A stretch of 64,000 nt of DNA from SHAN690 sp040221375 (GTDB lineage Bacteria > Bacteroidota > Bacteroidia > Flavobacteriales_G > Salibacteraceae), in the NCBI GenBank assembly GCA_040221375.1, contig JAVKEP010000072.1:1-64000 (forward strand), read 5' to 3'. The notes under the pieces were generated by a model. It did not search any database. It had not been told where the DNA came from and saw nothing but the letters and a program-made list of their open reading frames with translations. Made by a program: the position numbers and the translations under genes. Position 1 is the first letter of the stretch. Every line of letters starts with the position of its first letter. Positions 24,849-33,252 of this stretch are shown here, piece by piece.

Positions 24849-26070
24849 ACAATGGATGCTTGGATGCCTGTTTGTAATCTTTGCCGGCAGTTTGAAGGCA
24901 CAAACACTGGATTCGCTAATCACCCGTATTCCAACCGATACGGCATCCACAATAATGAACATGGATGCTGCTTATAACCGTCCTTTCCTAACCGTTAATA
25001 AGATGCCGGTAGCACTGGGCGGATACTTGGAAGCCAATTCATTCTACAGTTCGGAAGATGGAGTGTCGGAAGGCTTATCGTTTCAGGCACGCAGGTTAAC
25101 CATGTTTATGTCGGCCTCTATCACCAAACGGATTAAGTTTCTTTCGGAATTAGAGTTTGAGAACGGAACAAAGGAAATAGGGATCGAGTTTGCTGCGATG
25201 GACGTGGCTTTTCATCCGGCACTGAATTTCAGGGGCGGGATTATAATGAACCCCATTGGCGCTTTTAACCAAAACCATGACGGCCCGAAATGGGAGTTTG
25301 TAGAACGTCCTGATGTAGGAGTAAATATGTTGCCTGCCACCTGGTCGAATGCCGGGTTTGGTCTGTATGGAAAAACATACAAAGGGAATTGGATGTTGGG
25401 CTATGAAGCTTATTTATCCAATGGGTTCGATAACAGCATCATTGACAATGAGGAAAACAAAACCTTTTTACCTGCTACCAAAGAGAATGAAGAACGCTTT
25501 GAAGAAAATAACAGTGGCAAGGCTTTAATGAGCGGTAAAATAGCCATCAAAAACCGTAAAATTGGTGAGATTGGATTTTCTTACATGGGTGGTGTTTACA
25601 ACAAGTTTGAGGACGATGGAGTAACCCTTGACCAGAAAAGAAGGTTGGATGTTTTCGCTGTTGACATGAATACAACAATAAAGAAGACAGGAACTTATTT
25701 TGTTGGTGAAGCAGTTTGGGTATTGATAGATGTTCCATCTACCTACACTCAGCAATTTGGAAATAAACAGCAAGGTGCATTTATTGATATTGTACAACCT
25801 GTAATGAAACGAGAGGTGTTTAACTGGGAAAATGCTGTTCTCAACCTTTCTGTACGAATGGATTACGTTGATTGGAATGTTGGTAAATTCAATAAAACAA
25901 ACACCGAAATTGGTGATAATCTGTGGGCAATTACACCTGCTGTTAGTTTCCGGCCTTCTACGCAAACAGTATTCAGGTTGAATTACCGTTACCAGTGGCA
26001 GACAGACATCCTGAATAATCCACCTGCCAGAACCGCAACATGGCTGTTTGGGTTCAGTACTTATTTCTAA
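24820..26070 (+). CDS. Outer-membrane beta-barrel porin
   Basis: A 416-residue protein with a signal peptide ending at SLKAQ (about residue 28). The rest is alternating beta strands and ends in aromatic F (FGFSTYF), typical of outer-membrane barrels. A phosphate/oxyanion-porin-like layout (LGGYLEANSFYSS, RRLTMFMSASITKRIKFLSELEFENG) is seen. As third gene of the cytochrome operon it may let the metal or electron donor reach the periplasm. Substrate unknown. Confidence 0.75.
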   Translation: MRIFTFIYPKQWMLGCLFVIFAGSLKAQTLDSLITRIPTDTASTIMNMDAAYNRPFLTVNKMPVALGGYLEANSFYSSEDGVSEGLSFQARRLTMFMSASITKRIKFLSELEFENGTKEIGIEFAAMDVAFHPALNFRGGIIMNPIGAFNQNHDGPKWEFVERPDVGVNMLPATWSNAGFGLYGKTYKGNWMLGYEAYLSNGFDNSIIDNEENKTFLPATKENEERFEENNSGKALMSGKIAIKNRKIGEIGFSYMGGVYNKFEDDGVTLDQKRRLDVFAVDMNTTIKKTGTYFVGEAVWVLIDVPSTYTQQFGNKQQGAFIDIVQPVMKREVFNWENAVLNLSVRMDYVDWNVGKFNKTNTEIGDNLWAITPAVSFRPSTQTVFRLNYRYQWQTDILNNPPARTATWLFGFSTYF

Positions 26071-26074
26071 AAAA

Positions 26075-26287
26075 TTAACAGCATTTTTTACTTTTTTGAA
26101 TAGAGGGACAAAGTACAGTTCCATAGGAGCAATAAACGCAACAATCTCCTTCTTTTGGTTTGATAATTTTTTGACAGCTCACACAGTCGTAGAAATAATG
26201 ACAAGCATCCGTAGGCATGGTTTCCGCTTTCTGATAACTGCAATGAGGGCAGGTGAAAGTTGATTGTAATTTAACTTGATTTTTCAT
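26075..26287 (-). CDS. Small Cys-rich GDCCVxC-type protein
   Basis: A 70-residue cytoplasmic protein with CPHC, a Cys/His middle (DACHYFYDCVSCQ) and the hallmark GDCCVYCSYG, ending in KKCC. This short family is commonly annotated next to mercury or other heavy-metal genes, and some members carry selenocysteine. It probably binds metal. It is convergent with the porin gene, four bases apart, and closes the metal block. Confidence 0.8.
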   Translation of the reverse strand: MKNQVKLQSTFTCPHCSYQKAETMPTDACHYFYDCVSCQKIIKPKEGDCCVYCSYGTVLCPSIQKSKKCC

Positions 26288-26435
26288 ACTATTTTGTAAT
26301 ATTCTTTTTCGTTATTGGGTATATTCCGATTCTTTCCGATGGCTAATAATAATTCTACATAAACAAAAGATATCGCATTCACGCATCATTCAATAGCTTT
26401 AAGATCTGATTTTTAAGGTATTATAGTTGTTGTTC

Positions 26436-26894
26436 TCAAGTTAAGAAATCGTAAAGATCATTTGGATATATAACGGCTTGCAAAAGTCTTTCTAACGTAT
26501 CGATCTCCTTATCAATAGAGCTAAAGTAGTCTCTCATTTTCTGATTCTCTGTAATAATCATCTCATCATCCGAGCCTAGAAAACATTCCAAAAATTCACA
26601 GGCACCATTTATTCTAATAATCTGACTTTCTATTAATTCTCCAAGCCTCTGAGAGCTGATATTGTATAAATATTTTCTAACATTAAAGTGGTGTTTACCA
26701 ATTGGACTCAAATTGACTTTGGCTAAATTCATGAAGCAGTGAATTTCAATGACTTGTCGCCTTATTTCACCAACTTTTATGTATATGTGATAACCTTTAG
26801 TTAATTTACGTAGAGAGGTTCGAACATGTTTGACCACCTCAAAGTGATCATCTAATATTTCATTTAGGTCTGGTTCGTTTTCAAGAGTGCTCAT
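26436..26894 (-). CDS. Hypothetical helical protein
   Basis: A 152-residue helical protein with no recognised domain. It has a basic region (RTSLRKLTKGYHIYIKVGEIRRQ) and three cysteines; no membrane segment or signal. It lies alone in an AT-rich tract between the metal block and the tRNA. A hairpin CCTCGT/ACGAGG with a T run (26933-26952) follows upstream, on the plus strand. I cannot assign a function. Confidence 0.5.
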   Translation of the reverse strand: MSTLENEPDLNEILDDHFEVVKHVRTSLRKLTKGYHIYIKVGEIRRQVIEIHCFMNLAKVNLSPIGKHHFNVRKYLYNISSQRLGELIESQIIRINGACEFLECFLGSDDEMIITENQKMRDYFSSIDKEIDTLERLLQAVIYPNDLYDFLT

Positions 26895-27139
26895 AATGGA
26901 TCTAATTATTGATTTTTATTCAGTTTCAATTTCCTCGTCAAACGAGGTTTTTGATTACAATTCATATAGCAATTGAAAAGCAAAAAGTTTATTTTATTAA
27001 TTATGTTTTCTCATTATAATAATTGATTGTGACTTTGTAAGTCTAATAGCTCCGTTAAGGTTGAATATTATATTCTTCCGAAGTTTCATCAAGCAGCTTA
27101 ATATACCAGTAGTAGATTCTACATCAACTTTCTGCATTA

Positions 27140-27554
27140 ATGAAGCCCGATATAGCCTTGATATTTTCTAACGATCCAACATCCGATAAAATGGTATATG
27201 TAGTGATCGTTGAATTAAAGAAGAAGGGAATTACACTTGAAAAAACCATGGTTGTTGAAACTCAATTGAAGAGCCGTGCTATCAAACTCATAAAGCATTA
27301 TGGAAATAGAATTTATTGATGAGATTGAACAACACTTGAGATCAGATTTTAAGCAGCTCCATTCAACTGGAAAAATGTACTACCGATCTACCGATGCTGT
27401 CACACAGCTCGAACCAGAGATTAGGCCTCAAATTGGAATATTTACGATGGATTTCGATTCAGTCGTTATCGATGCTGATTCTCGGAACTCCAGGTTTCTT
27501 AATCTTATCATGAGTAAGTTTATTCACGTCAGGAATAAAGACTCAAACACATAA
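27140..27554 (+). pseudogene. Broken nuclease-like gene (restriction-endonuclease-like fold), frameshifted
   Basis: Two short overlapping reading frames look like one gene split by a frameshift. The first (27140-27319, 59 residues) has PDIALIFS and VVIVELKKKG, the D...ExK pattern of PD-(D/E)xK nucleases, then an ETQLKSRA motif. The second (27300-27554, 84 residues) continues with EFIDEIEQHL, KMYYRST and IGIFTMDFDSVVIDADSR. Joined, they resemble the C-terminal nuclease domain of defence-type proteins. The N-terminal part is missing; a stop codon at 27113-27115 precedes in frame. The split could instead be programmed, or a sequencing error. Confidence 0.45.
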
Positions 27555-27591
27555 TTGAGATAGAATCAATACTAAACTAGTGGGATTGATC

Positions 27592-27783
27592 TTAGTTAAT
27601 CTCCATATTTTCTATTTCCTCGATGAGTTGAAAAATCTCATATTCGATATCGAACGTATTGATACTAGGACATTTTTGCTTGATTTCATCAAGTTTCTTG
27701 ACTAATTCTTCTTTCATTTCTAATAGCTCTTTTAAGCTTAATTCCTCCTTGGGTTCTCCGTTCGTTAGTTGTTCATTTTTCAT
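27592..27783 (-). CDS. Small coiled-coil protein, hypothetical
   Basis: A 63-residue protein from ATG 27783 (a longer frame to 27822 has no supporting start). It is nearly all charged helix (KEELSLKELLEMKEELVKKLDEIKQ). No domain recognised. It may be a small island gene without known role. Confidence 0.4.
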   Translation of the reverse strand: MKNEQLTNGEPKEELSLKELLEMKEELVKKLDEIKQKCPSINTFDIEYEIFQLIEEIENMEIN

Positions 27784-28162
27784 GGAGTATATATAAAATC
27801 TTGGGCTCCATTCAGCGACCAATATTCAATCTAAACCTTTTTCAACTTTCTTATATAATCACAAATAAGTGGTCACTGACTCAAGAAGGTTTGAATTACC
27901 CAATATCTATTGAACTTAAAGCAATAAAGAAATTAAACGTTCTGCTCAACGATTATGTAGAAGTTGGTGCATTTCAAGCTATGACATACAGCGCCTCACT
28001 AAGGTCTCGTAATGGACTGAGGTTGGCTTTAGCTCATTCAATGAAAATGTAGAATTAATGACTTGTTCTTAATAGATTTGAAGTCTCTGGCTCATTCTAG
28101 AATAAACAAGTTCTCGAACTTTGGAATTGATTCAGTATAGAAAGTATGATCAATTATTATCC

Positions 28163-28208
28163 AAAAAGAACACAAAAAAGAACACCTACCCTTGGAAGGG
28201 TAGGTGTT
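28163..28208 (-). terminator. Rho-independent terminator of the tRNA gene
   Basis: Arms AACACCTACCCT (28181-28192) and AGGGTAGGTGTT (28197-28208) form a perfect 12-bp stem with a four-base loop; on the minus strand a T-rich tract (28163-28180 complement) follows. It lies 14 bases past the tRNA 3' end. The element edge is therefore at the tRNA or just left of this hairpin. The remaining 28053-28162 holds no gene I can support. Confidence 0.75.
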
Positions 28209-28221
28209 ACTGAGAGTGTTG

Positions 28222-28295
28222 TGGTCCCACCTGGGCTCGAACCAGGGACCACCTGATTATGAGTCAGGTGCTCTAACCAACTGAGCTATAGGACC
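28222..28295 (-). tRNA. tRNA with CAT anticodon, probably tRNA-Ile2 (lysidine type)
   Basis: A full cloverleaf of 74 bases. The acceptor stem is GGTCCTA with TGGGACC (one G-T pair), the anticodon loop is CTCATAA, the T loop TTCGAGC, and A is the discriminator; CCA is not encoded. C4-G69 and C5-G68 are the pairs known to mark tRNA-Ile2 for lysidine formation, favouring Ile over elongator Met, which shares the CAT loop. Its 3' end faces the island, making it the likely integration target. Confidence 0.9.
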
Positions 28296-28364
28296 AAGAA
28301 ATGAATCTCATTTCCGCGGCCAAAAGTAAGCATCCGAACCATACGTAGATCGTACCTTTCACCC

Positions 28365-29000
28365 ATGGGAATCGATTGGAATAAAATCAACGCGGTCATC
28401 CTGGATTTGGGCGGCGTCATCCTCAACATCGACTACCAATTGACCATCGATGCCTACCGGAATTTGGGCTTCAATGACTTCGATCAGCAGTACTCCAAGA
28501 TGCAACAGTCCGGATTGTTTGATCGCTTGGAAAAGGGCCAGATCCAACCTGACGATTACGTTGCCGCAATGCAAGATCACCTTCCCCATGCTACCCCAAC
28601 CCAAATCATCGAAGCCTGGAACGCCATGCTCCTAGATTTTCCTCAAGGGCGGGTTCAAACCGTCCGGCGCATTGGTGAACGGTGGCCTACCTTCCTATTG
28701 AGCAACACGAATGTCATCCACTACAAAAGCTTCACTGAAACCTTGCGCAAACAGACTGAATTAAGCGATATCAAGCCGCTTTTCAAACGCGCATATCTGT
28801 CGCACGAAATCGGCATGCGCAAACCCGACGCCGAGGTCTTTCAAATCATCTTGGCTGAGAATCAACTGGTGCCCGATGAGGTCCTCTTCGTAGATGACTC
28901 ACCACAGCACATAGAAGGTGCTAGAAAACTCGGGATTCAGGCTTACCATCTCGAGGAACCGGAAAGCTTGGAGGATCTATTCGGCCCGTTCCTGACATAG
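28365..29000 (+). CDS. HAD-superfamily hydrolase (subfamily IA phosphatase)
   Basis: A 211-residue phosphatase of the YihX-like type. Motif I is ILDLGGVILN (nucleophile D in DLGGV), motif II LLSNTN, motif III lysine in GMRKPDAEVF and motif IV FVDDSP. A helical cap occupies about residues 17-90. Such enzymes dephosphorylate sugar or nucleotide phosphates. It is the first core gene after the tRNA and overlaps the epimerase gene tail to tail by 24 bases. Confidence 0.88.
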   Translation: MGIDWNKINAVILDLGGVILNIDYQLTIDAYRNLGFNDFDQQYSKMQQSGLFDRLEKGQIQPDDYVAAMQDHLPHATPTQIIEAWNAMLLDFPQGRVQTVRRIGERWPTFLLSNTNVIHYKSFTETLRKQTELSDIKPLFKRAYLSHEIGMRKPDAEVFQIILAENQLVPDEVLFVDDSPQHIEGARKLGIQAYHLEEPESLEDLFGPFLT

Positions 29001-29378
29001 CTCCACTAGCACGCCGTTGGCGCTCTTGGGGTGAAAGAAACACACCCACTTATTGTCGGCACCCTGTTTAATTTCTCCAATGGCTTGGAATCCCTCTTGA
29101 ATCAACCGCGCTCGTTCTTGGTGGATATCGACAACATCATAGGCGATGTGGTGAATGCCTTCCCCCCTTTTTGCGATGTACTTGGCAATGGCGCTGTCCT
29201 CATGGGTCGCCTGGAGCAATTCAACTTTGGAATCACCTACCATGAAGAAGGAAGTGCTCACGCCTTCGCTCTCTACCACTTCCATCTTATATGGCGGCGC
29301 GTTGAATAACCTGGTGTAGTTAGCATTTGCAGCTTCGATGTCAGCCACTGCAATCCCGATGTGTTCGATCTTTCTCAT
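28977..29378 (-). CDS. mce: Methylmalonyl-CoA epimerase
   Basis: A 133-residue protein of the glyoxalase/bleomycin (VOC) fold, of normal epimerase length. The metal ligands are expected in IEHIGIAV, GIHHIAY and NGVLVELCQ (H, H, E). It interconverts (S)- and (R)-methylmalonyl-CoA between propionyl-CoA carboxylase and the mutase. The carboxylase beta-type subunit lies at 46.1 kb, consistent with this pathway. Confidence 0.9.
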   Translation of the reverse strand: MRKIEHIGIAVADIEAANANYTRLFNAPPYKMEVVESEGVSTSFFMVGDSKVELLQATHEDSAIAKYIAKRGEGIHHIAYDVVDIHQERARLIQEGFQAIGEIKQGADNKWVCFFHPKSANGVLVELCQERAE

Positions 29379-29384
29379 GGTCTG

Positions 29385-29413
29385 GAAATAAAAAACCCCT
29401 CACGAAGGAGGGG
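29385..29413 (-). terminator. Rho-independent terminator after a T9SS-tailed gene
   Basis: CCCCTC (29396-29401) and GAGGGG (29408-29413) form a six-bp GC stem with six bases in the loop, followed on the minus strand by TTTTTTATTT. It ends the transcript of the gene at 29441-30232. Confidence 0.75.
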
Positions 29414-29440
29414 AAAAAAAAGAAAACTTAAGTCAATGTC

Positions 29441-30232
29441 TTATTTCTTCTTCATGAACTCGCTGGTGGAGTTGTCATAATTCAGATAGTAAAGGCCTTT
29501 CTTCAAATTGGAAGCGTCGATGTCTCCTGAGAATCCTTTCTTCACGATGTTTCCGTGAATGTCAAACACCTCGTACATCGTTTCCGCCGTGAACGTGATG
29601 GTGCCTTCAACGCCTTTCTTGGGATTGAAATCTACCAATGCCATGTCTGACATGTAAGTCGCCGTAGGGGAGTACCTGGGTACAGCCGTATAATCCACTT
29701 GCTTGACGCGAAATTTGTTCTCACCGGAATGGGGAGTGATCTTAAAGCTGTAATTGTTGACTTTTCCCGTGCGGCCAGCGCCTTCCACCTCTCCTACGTA
29801 TACCCACTTATTCCAGCGGTATTGCTCCACTACGTAGGTAAGAACGCCCGCTTCGTTAGTCGTAGACCACTTCAAAATGCCGTCATTGCTCACTGCAATG
29901 CTTTCGGTTTCAAAGGTGCTTTGAGGATTGAGTACTTCGGGATTCAACACTTTCGGTGCGCAATCATCCTTGTGCTTGATCACCACCACCAAGCGATCAC
30001 CTGGCTCTAGGTTGTGAATGGACAGGTCTACTTCGAATGCACTTGAATTCCACTCGTCTGTTGTGACGCTTCCGTTCACAGTGACTTCGTAGGTGCAAAA
30101 ACCCACGCCTGAACCGGCGAAAGGATTCCTGACATATAAATTCTTACCCTGGTAATTGCCTTCAAGTACAATGTTTCCTGCGAATGACAGGGCCGTACTG
30201 AAGATAAGAAGCAACGCTAGCAACAGTCTCAT
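29441..30232 (-). CDS. Secreted T9SS-tailed hypothetical protein
   Basis: A 263-residue protein from ATG 30232, the start that gives a clean signal peptide (MRLLLALLLIFSTALSFAGN); ATG/longer starts to 30283 lack one. The middle is beta-rich with an Ig-like look (EWNSSAFEVDLSIHNLEPGDRLVV). The C-terminal part (MYEVFDIHGNIVKKG, LKKGLYYLNYDNS, ending MKKK) is a type IX sorting domain. Probably cell-surface. Substrate unknown. Confidence 0.7.
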   Translation of the reverse strand: MRLLLALLLIFSTALSFAGNIVLEGNYQGKNLYVRNPFAGSGVGFCTYEVTVNGSVTTDEWNSSAFEVDLSIHNLEPGDRLVVVIKHKDDCAPKVLNPEVLNPQSTFETESIAVSNDGILKWSTTNEAGVLTYVVEQYRWNKWVYVGEVEGAGRTGKVNNYSFKITPHSGENKFRVKQVDYTAVPRYSPTATYMSDMALVDFNPKKGVEGTITFTAETMYEVFDIHGNIVKKGFSGDIDASNLKKGLYYLNYDNSTSEFMKKK

Positions 30233-30310
30233 CAAGGGTCTTCTTTCGGTTGATTGGTTTAGAATCGGGTTCATTAGCAGCACAAATTTAGCATTCCATT
30301 TAATCTAACA

Positions 30311-30862
30311 TCAAGATGCAGCACTATTTGGGGTAATATGATTCACACTTTCCATCATCAAGCGCACAATCGACTCGGCAAATGGGCCTTCATCCTTGTT
30401 GTCTTTGAACTCATAAGTCGTGCCATTCACGTCTTTAACCATATAAAAATGGAATTCAGTATCCAATGGCGAACCTTCGATAACCGATTTATAAATGATA
30501 TAATTATCTCCTTCTTCTACGATGGTATTGGTAAACATCAGGTCATCCATCACCTCCGCTTTCTTGGTGGCAACATCTCCCCCTTCGGCGATCACTAGGT
30601 TGTAAACGCTGCCCACGCGTACGATGGTTTCACCGTATCCCGTCTCTTCTACTTCTGCGTACCCCCTGGATGAATCGGGGACAAGCATGGTAAACGGCAT
30701 AAAATACTCAGATAGGTTTAATTCGGTCATGCCGCGTGAAAGCACCGCAGGCAAGGCCTGTGCTGCGCTGTCTTGTGCATCGACATCTCCGTCGGCACCC
30801 GAACCGCAAGATTGTGTTATCAGGGCAATCGCTGTGAGGGCTAAGAATAAAAATCGTTTCAT
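30311..30862 (-). CDS. Lipoprotein, hypothetical
   Basis: A 183-residue exported lipoprotein: signal with lipobox (ALITQSC, C19) and a Gly/Asp/Ala linker. The mature part has FMPFTMLVPDSSRGYAEVEE and a conserved-looking C-terminus (EFKDNKDEGPFAESIVRLMMESV). No catalytic motif. Monocistronic between the T9SS gene and the prenyltransferase. Function unknown. Confidence 0.65.
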   Translation of the reverse strand: MKRFLFLALTAIALITQSCGSGADGDVDAQDSAAQALPAVLSRGMTELNLSEYFMPFTMLVPDSSRGYAEVEETGYGETIVRVGSVYNLVIAEGGDVATKKAEVMDDLMFTNTIVEEGDNYIIYKSVIEGSPLDTEFHFYMVKDVNGTTYEFKDNKDEGPFAESIVRLMMESVNHITPNSAAS

Positions 30863-30909
30863 AAAGGTGGAAATTGAGGCGAAATTTAATGGAAAATACC
30901 GAGCAATGA

Positions 30910-31857
30910 TTAGAACAAAGTAGTCGGAAGGCTAAAGAGTTGCATCAGACCGATGAGCATGAGCCACTTCAAGCCTTTATTGAGGCGCGGTGCTGCCTCG
31001 GAAAATCCGAGTTTTTGGATCCAACGCACGAACATCAACAGCAAGAAAAAAACGACCGCAGAAAATACCGAAAGCAGCAAGGAGCGCGGTAAAAGAGCGA
31101 CCATCAGCGTTTGTACCCCCGCAATCATGAGTAAAAACGCCGTCATCAGCAGGCTTGTTCCAGCCACCCCAATGCGCAGCGGAAAGCTTCTTCCGTTCAC
31201 CGCTTGATCTCCACGCATGTCTTCCACATCTTTGGAGAGCTCCCTCGCTAAGTTGCTAAAAAACATGAGTGCGGCATAGCAGAGCAGCAGTTTGGTCACG
31301 CTTTCAAAATGAACGGGTGAAGCGTCCTTTAGGCCTTGAAAAAGTTCGATTTCGGCGAGGATCCAGAGCATCGGCAAGGCAGCAATCATAAAGCTGACGA
31401 ACGAGTTGCCCCACAACCCCCAAAATTTTCCGTGCCTTGCGTAGAAAAACAACCCCAATACAGCCGCGGGATACAACCCCATCCATTCCAGGCGACCTTC
31501 CCAATAGCCGATCGCTGCGGTCAGGCAAAGTCCAATCGCAACGAGCCATACAACCCAGGCCTTTGCCTTACTGGCGTACGCCGGATAGCGAACTAAAAAT
31601 CGATCTGGGCGGTTGATGCTGTCGGTCGCAACGTCTTGTAGGTCGTTTAACCAATACCCGATCAACGTCACGATCAAGACATCCAGGATCAAGAGCACCC
31701 GGGGGATGCCATCCAAGGCCGGGGGCATTCCAATCGAAGCGCTAATGGCACCCACAACTGCTTGGTCAAAAACGAGCAGAAACAAGGTGATCAATAGCAA
31801 ATTTGGCCAGCGCAAGAACCTCAAGAATGCATCGAGGGAAGGACGCGCGGCTTTCAT
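30910..31857 (-). CDS. UbiA-family prenyltransferase
   Basis: A 315-residue integral-membrane enzyme with about eight to nine helices. The two Asp-rich active-site motifs are visible: NDLQDVATDSINRPDR (first) and DVEDMRGD (second). The family transfers prenyl groups; in Bacteroidota, homologues include geranylgeranylglycerol-phosphate synthase-linked and menaquinone or haem O types, and the exact substrate cannot be told. It ends a short stop-spaced cluster with the PLP enzyme (six bases apart), same strand. Confidence 0.85.
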   Translation of the reverse strand: MKAARPSLDAFLRFLRWPNLLLITLFLLVFDQAVVGAISASIGMPPALDGIPRVLLILDVLIVTLIGYWLNDLQDVATDSINRPDRFLVRYPAYASKAKAWVVWLVAIGLCLTAAIGYWEGRLEWMGLYPAAVLGLFFYARHGKFWGLWGNSFVSFMIAALPMLWILAEIELFQGLKDASPVHFESVTKLLLCYAALMFFSNLARELSKDVEDMRGDQAVNGRSFPLRIGVAGTSLLMTAFLLMIAGVQTLMVALLPRSLLLSVFSAVVFFLLLMFVRWIQKLGFSEAAPRLNKGLKWLMLIGLMQLFSLPTTLF

Positions 31858-31862
31858 TGATC

Positions 31863-33017
31863 CTAGGCTGAGAGGGCTTGTTCCAGATCAGACAGGATGT
31901 CTTCAATGTCTTCTACCCCTACGCTCAGTCTGATCAAGGAATCGGTGATGCCCACCTTCACGCGCTCCGCTTTGGGAATGGCTGCGTGGGTCATGCTGGC
32001 GGGGTGGCCTGCCAGCGACTCTACGCCTCCCAAGGACTCGGCCAAGGTGAATACTTCCATTTTAGAGACTATATCAAAAGCCTCTTCCATGCTGTCGCCT
32101 TTCAATGTGAAACTGATCATGCCGCCAAAATCGCGCATTTGTCGTTTGGCTACTTCGTGGTTGCTGTGTGATTCAAAGCCAGGCCAATACACCTTATCCA
32201 CTCGTGGGTGGTCTTTGAGCCAGTGTGCAACGGCGGCTCCATTTTGACAGTGGCGCTCCATTCGGAGGTGGAGTGTCTTGATACCGCGTAGCACCAAAAA
32301 GCTGTCCATCGGGCCAGGAATGGCTCCTACTGAGTTTTGTATGAACGCTAGGTCTTCCCTCAATTGATCATCGTTCAAGGCCAAAAAGCCCATCACCACG
32401 TCGCTATGGCCGCCGATGTATTTGGTGACGCTATGCATCACGATGTCCGCCCCCAAATCCAAAGGGTTTTGAAGGTAGGGTGAGGCGAAGGTGTTATCGG
32501 CTACGAGGATCAAACCGTGCTCCTTAGCAACCTTGGAAAACGCCTCGATGTCGATGATGTTCATCGTGGGATTGGTCGGCGTCTCCACCCAAATCATCTT
32601 GGTGTTCTCGTTTATCAGGCCCTTGATGTCATCCGCGGATTGCATTCCTGTGAAATGAAACTTTAGTCCGTATTTCTCGTGGACTTTTGTAAAAAGTCGG
32701 TAGGTACCTCCGTAGAGATCGTTGGTGCTGATTACCTCATCTCCAGGAGACAAAAGGCGAAGGCATGCATCAATGGACGCCAATCCGCTGCCGAAGGCCA
32801 AGCCGTGCTTCCCGTTCTCCAAGGCAGCGAGGTTTTTTTCCAAGGCGTCGCGCGTAGGATTAAGTGTTCGGCTGTATTCATATCCTTTATGCTCTCCCGG
32901 GCGGGGTTGGGCATAGGTTGATGTTTGATAAATAGGGGTCATGATTGCCCCGGTGGCCAGATCTGGCTCCAATCCCGCGTGTATGGCCTTTGTGCCAAAT
33001 TTCATTCCTTTCTTCAT
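31863..33017 (-). CDS. Trans-sulfuration PLP enzyme (cystathionine gamma-synthase / gamma-lyase family)
   Basis: A 384-residue protein from ATG 33017; longer in-frame starts give an unrelated N-terminal extension. It has the family start (KFGTKAIHAGLEPDLATGA), the PLP-lysine motif SVTKYIGGHSD, and FGSGLASIDACLRLLSPGD. It forms or splits cystathionine, or cleaves methionine; synthase and lyase cannot be separated by sight. Likely cytosolic homotetramer. Adjacent to the prenyltransferase on the same strand. Confidence 0.9.
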   Translation of the reverse strand: MKKGMKFGTKAIHAGLEPDLATGAIMTPIYQTSTYAQPRPGEHKGYEYSRTLNPTRDALEKNLAALENGKHGLAFGSGLASIDACLRLLSPGDEVISTNDLYGGTYRLFTKVHEKYGLKFHFTGMQSADDIKGLINENTKMIWVETPTNPTMNIIDIEAFSKVAKEHGLILVADNTFASPYLQNPLDLGADIVMHSVTKYIGGHSDVVMGFLALNDDQLREDLAFIQNSVGAIPGPMDSFLVLRGIKTLHLRMERHCQNGAAVAHWLKDHPRVDKVYWPGFESHSNHEVAKRQMRDFGGMISFTLKGDSMEEAFDIVSKMEVFTLAESLGGVESLAGHPASMTHAAIPKAERVKVGITDSLIRLSVGVEDIEDILSDLEQALSA

Positions 33018-33252
33018 GGGTGCGAAATTATACGCTTGATCTCGATTACCAATTCTTTTGCCGATCCTCAAGAAATGTGCACTTTTCATCCATGGTAAGT
33101 GCCCCTGTGGATGCGAATGCGTTCGCCTTGAACACCTCATTCACACTTTCTCTTTCTGCGCACAGGATTTCAGGAATGGTCAGTAACTTCGAGCCGTTGG
33201 TCCTTTGCGCACCCAGTTTACGTCGCTCTGTACGAATAACCGATCCAACCCT

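Larger units (their letters stand above)
1..28221. mobile_element. Integrated genomic island (right part), ending at a tRNA gene
   Basis: This AT-rich block carries a tyrosine recombinase, an excisionase-like HTH protein, a serine recombinase, a primase/polymerase-like module, XRE regulators, a ubiquitin-like conjugation operon and a metal efflux cluster. It stops at the 3' end of the minus-strand tRNA gene at 28222, after which base composition rises and core genes begin. Integration at a tRNA 3' end is usual for tyrosine-recombinase elements. I found no second copy of the tRNA 3' end inside the window, so the other att site is probably upstream of base 1. The island could be a composite of several insertions, since the metal cluster is less AT-rich than its flanks. 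Confidence 0.7.

Noticed and set aside
25525..26124. 199-residue minus-strand frame across the porin end
   Set aside because: It is antisense to the porin and lacks any domain or sensible start.
26933..26952. Terminator of a plus-strand gene
   Set aside because: Small hairpin with three-base loop, but no plus-strand gene reads into it; kept only as a note in the neighbouring entry.
27801..28052. Possible 83-residue plus-strand gene near the tRNA
   Set aside because: It would need a TTG start, has no recognised domain and overlaps nothing conserved; chance open frame in AT-rich DNA is likely.
1..28221. Insertion sequences or conjugation (tra) genes in the island
   Set aside because: I found no DDE transposase and no relaxase or T4SS genes, so transfer would need help from another element or genes left of the window.
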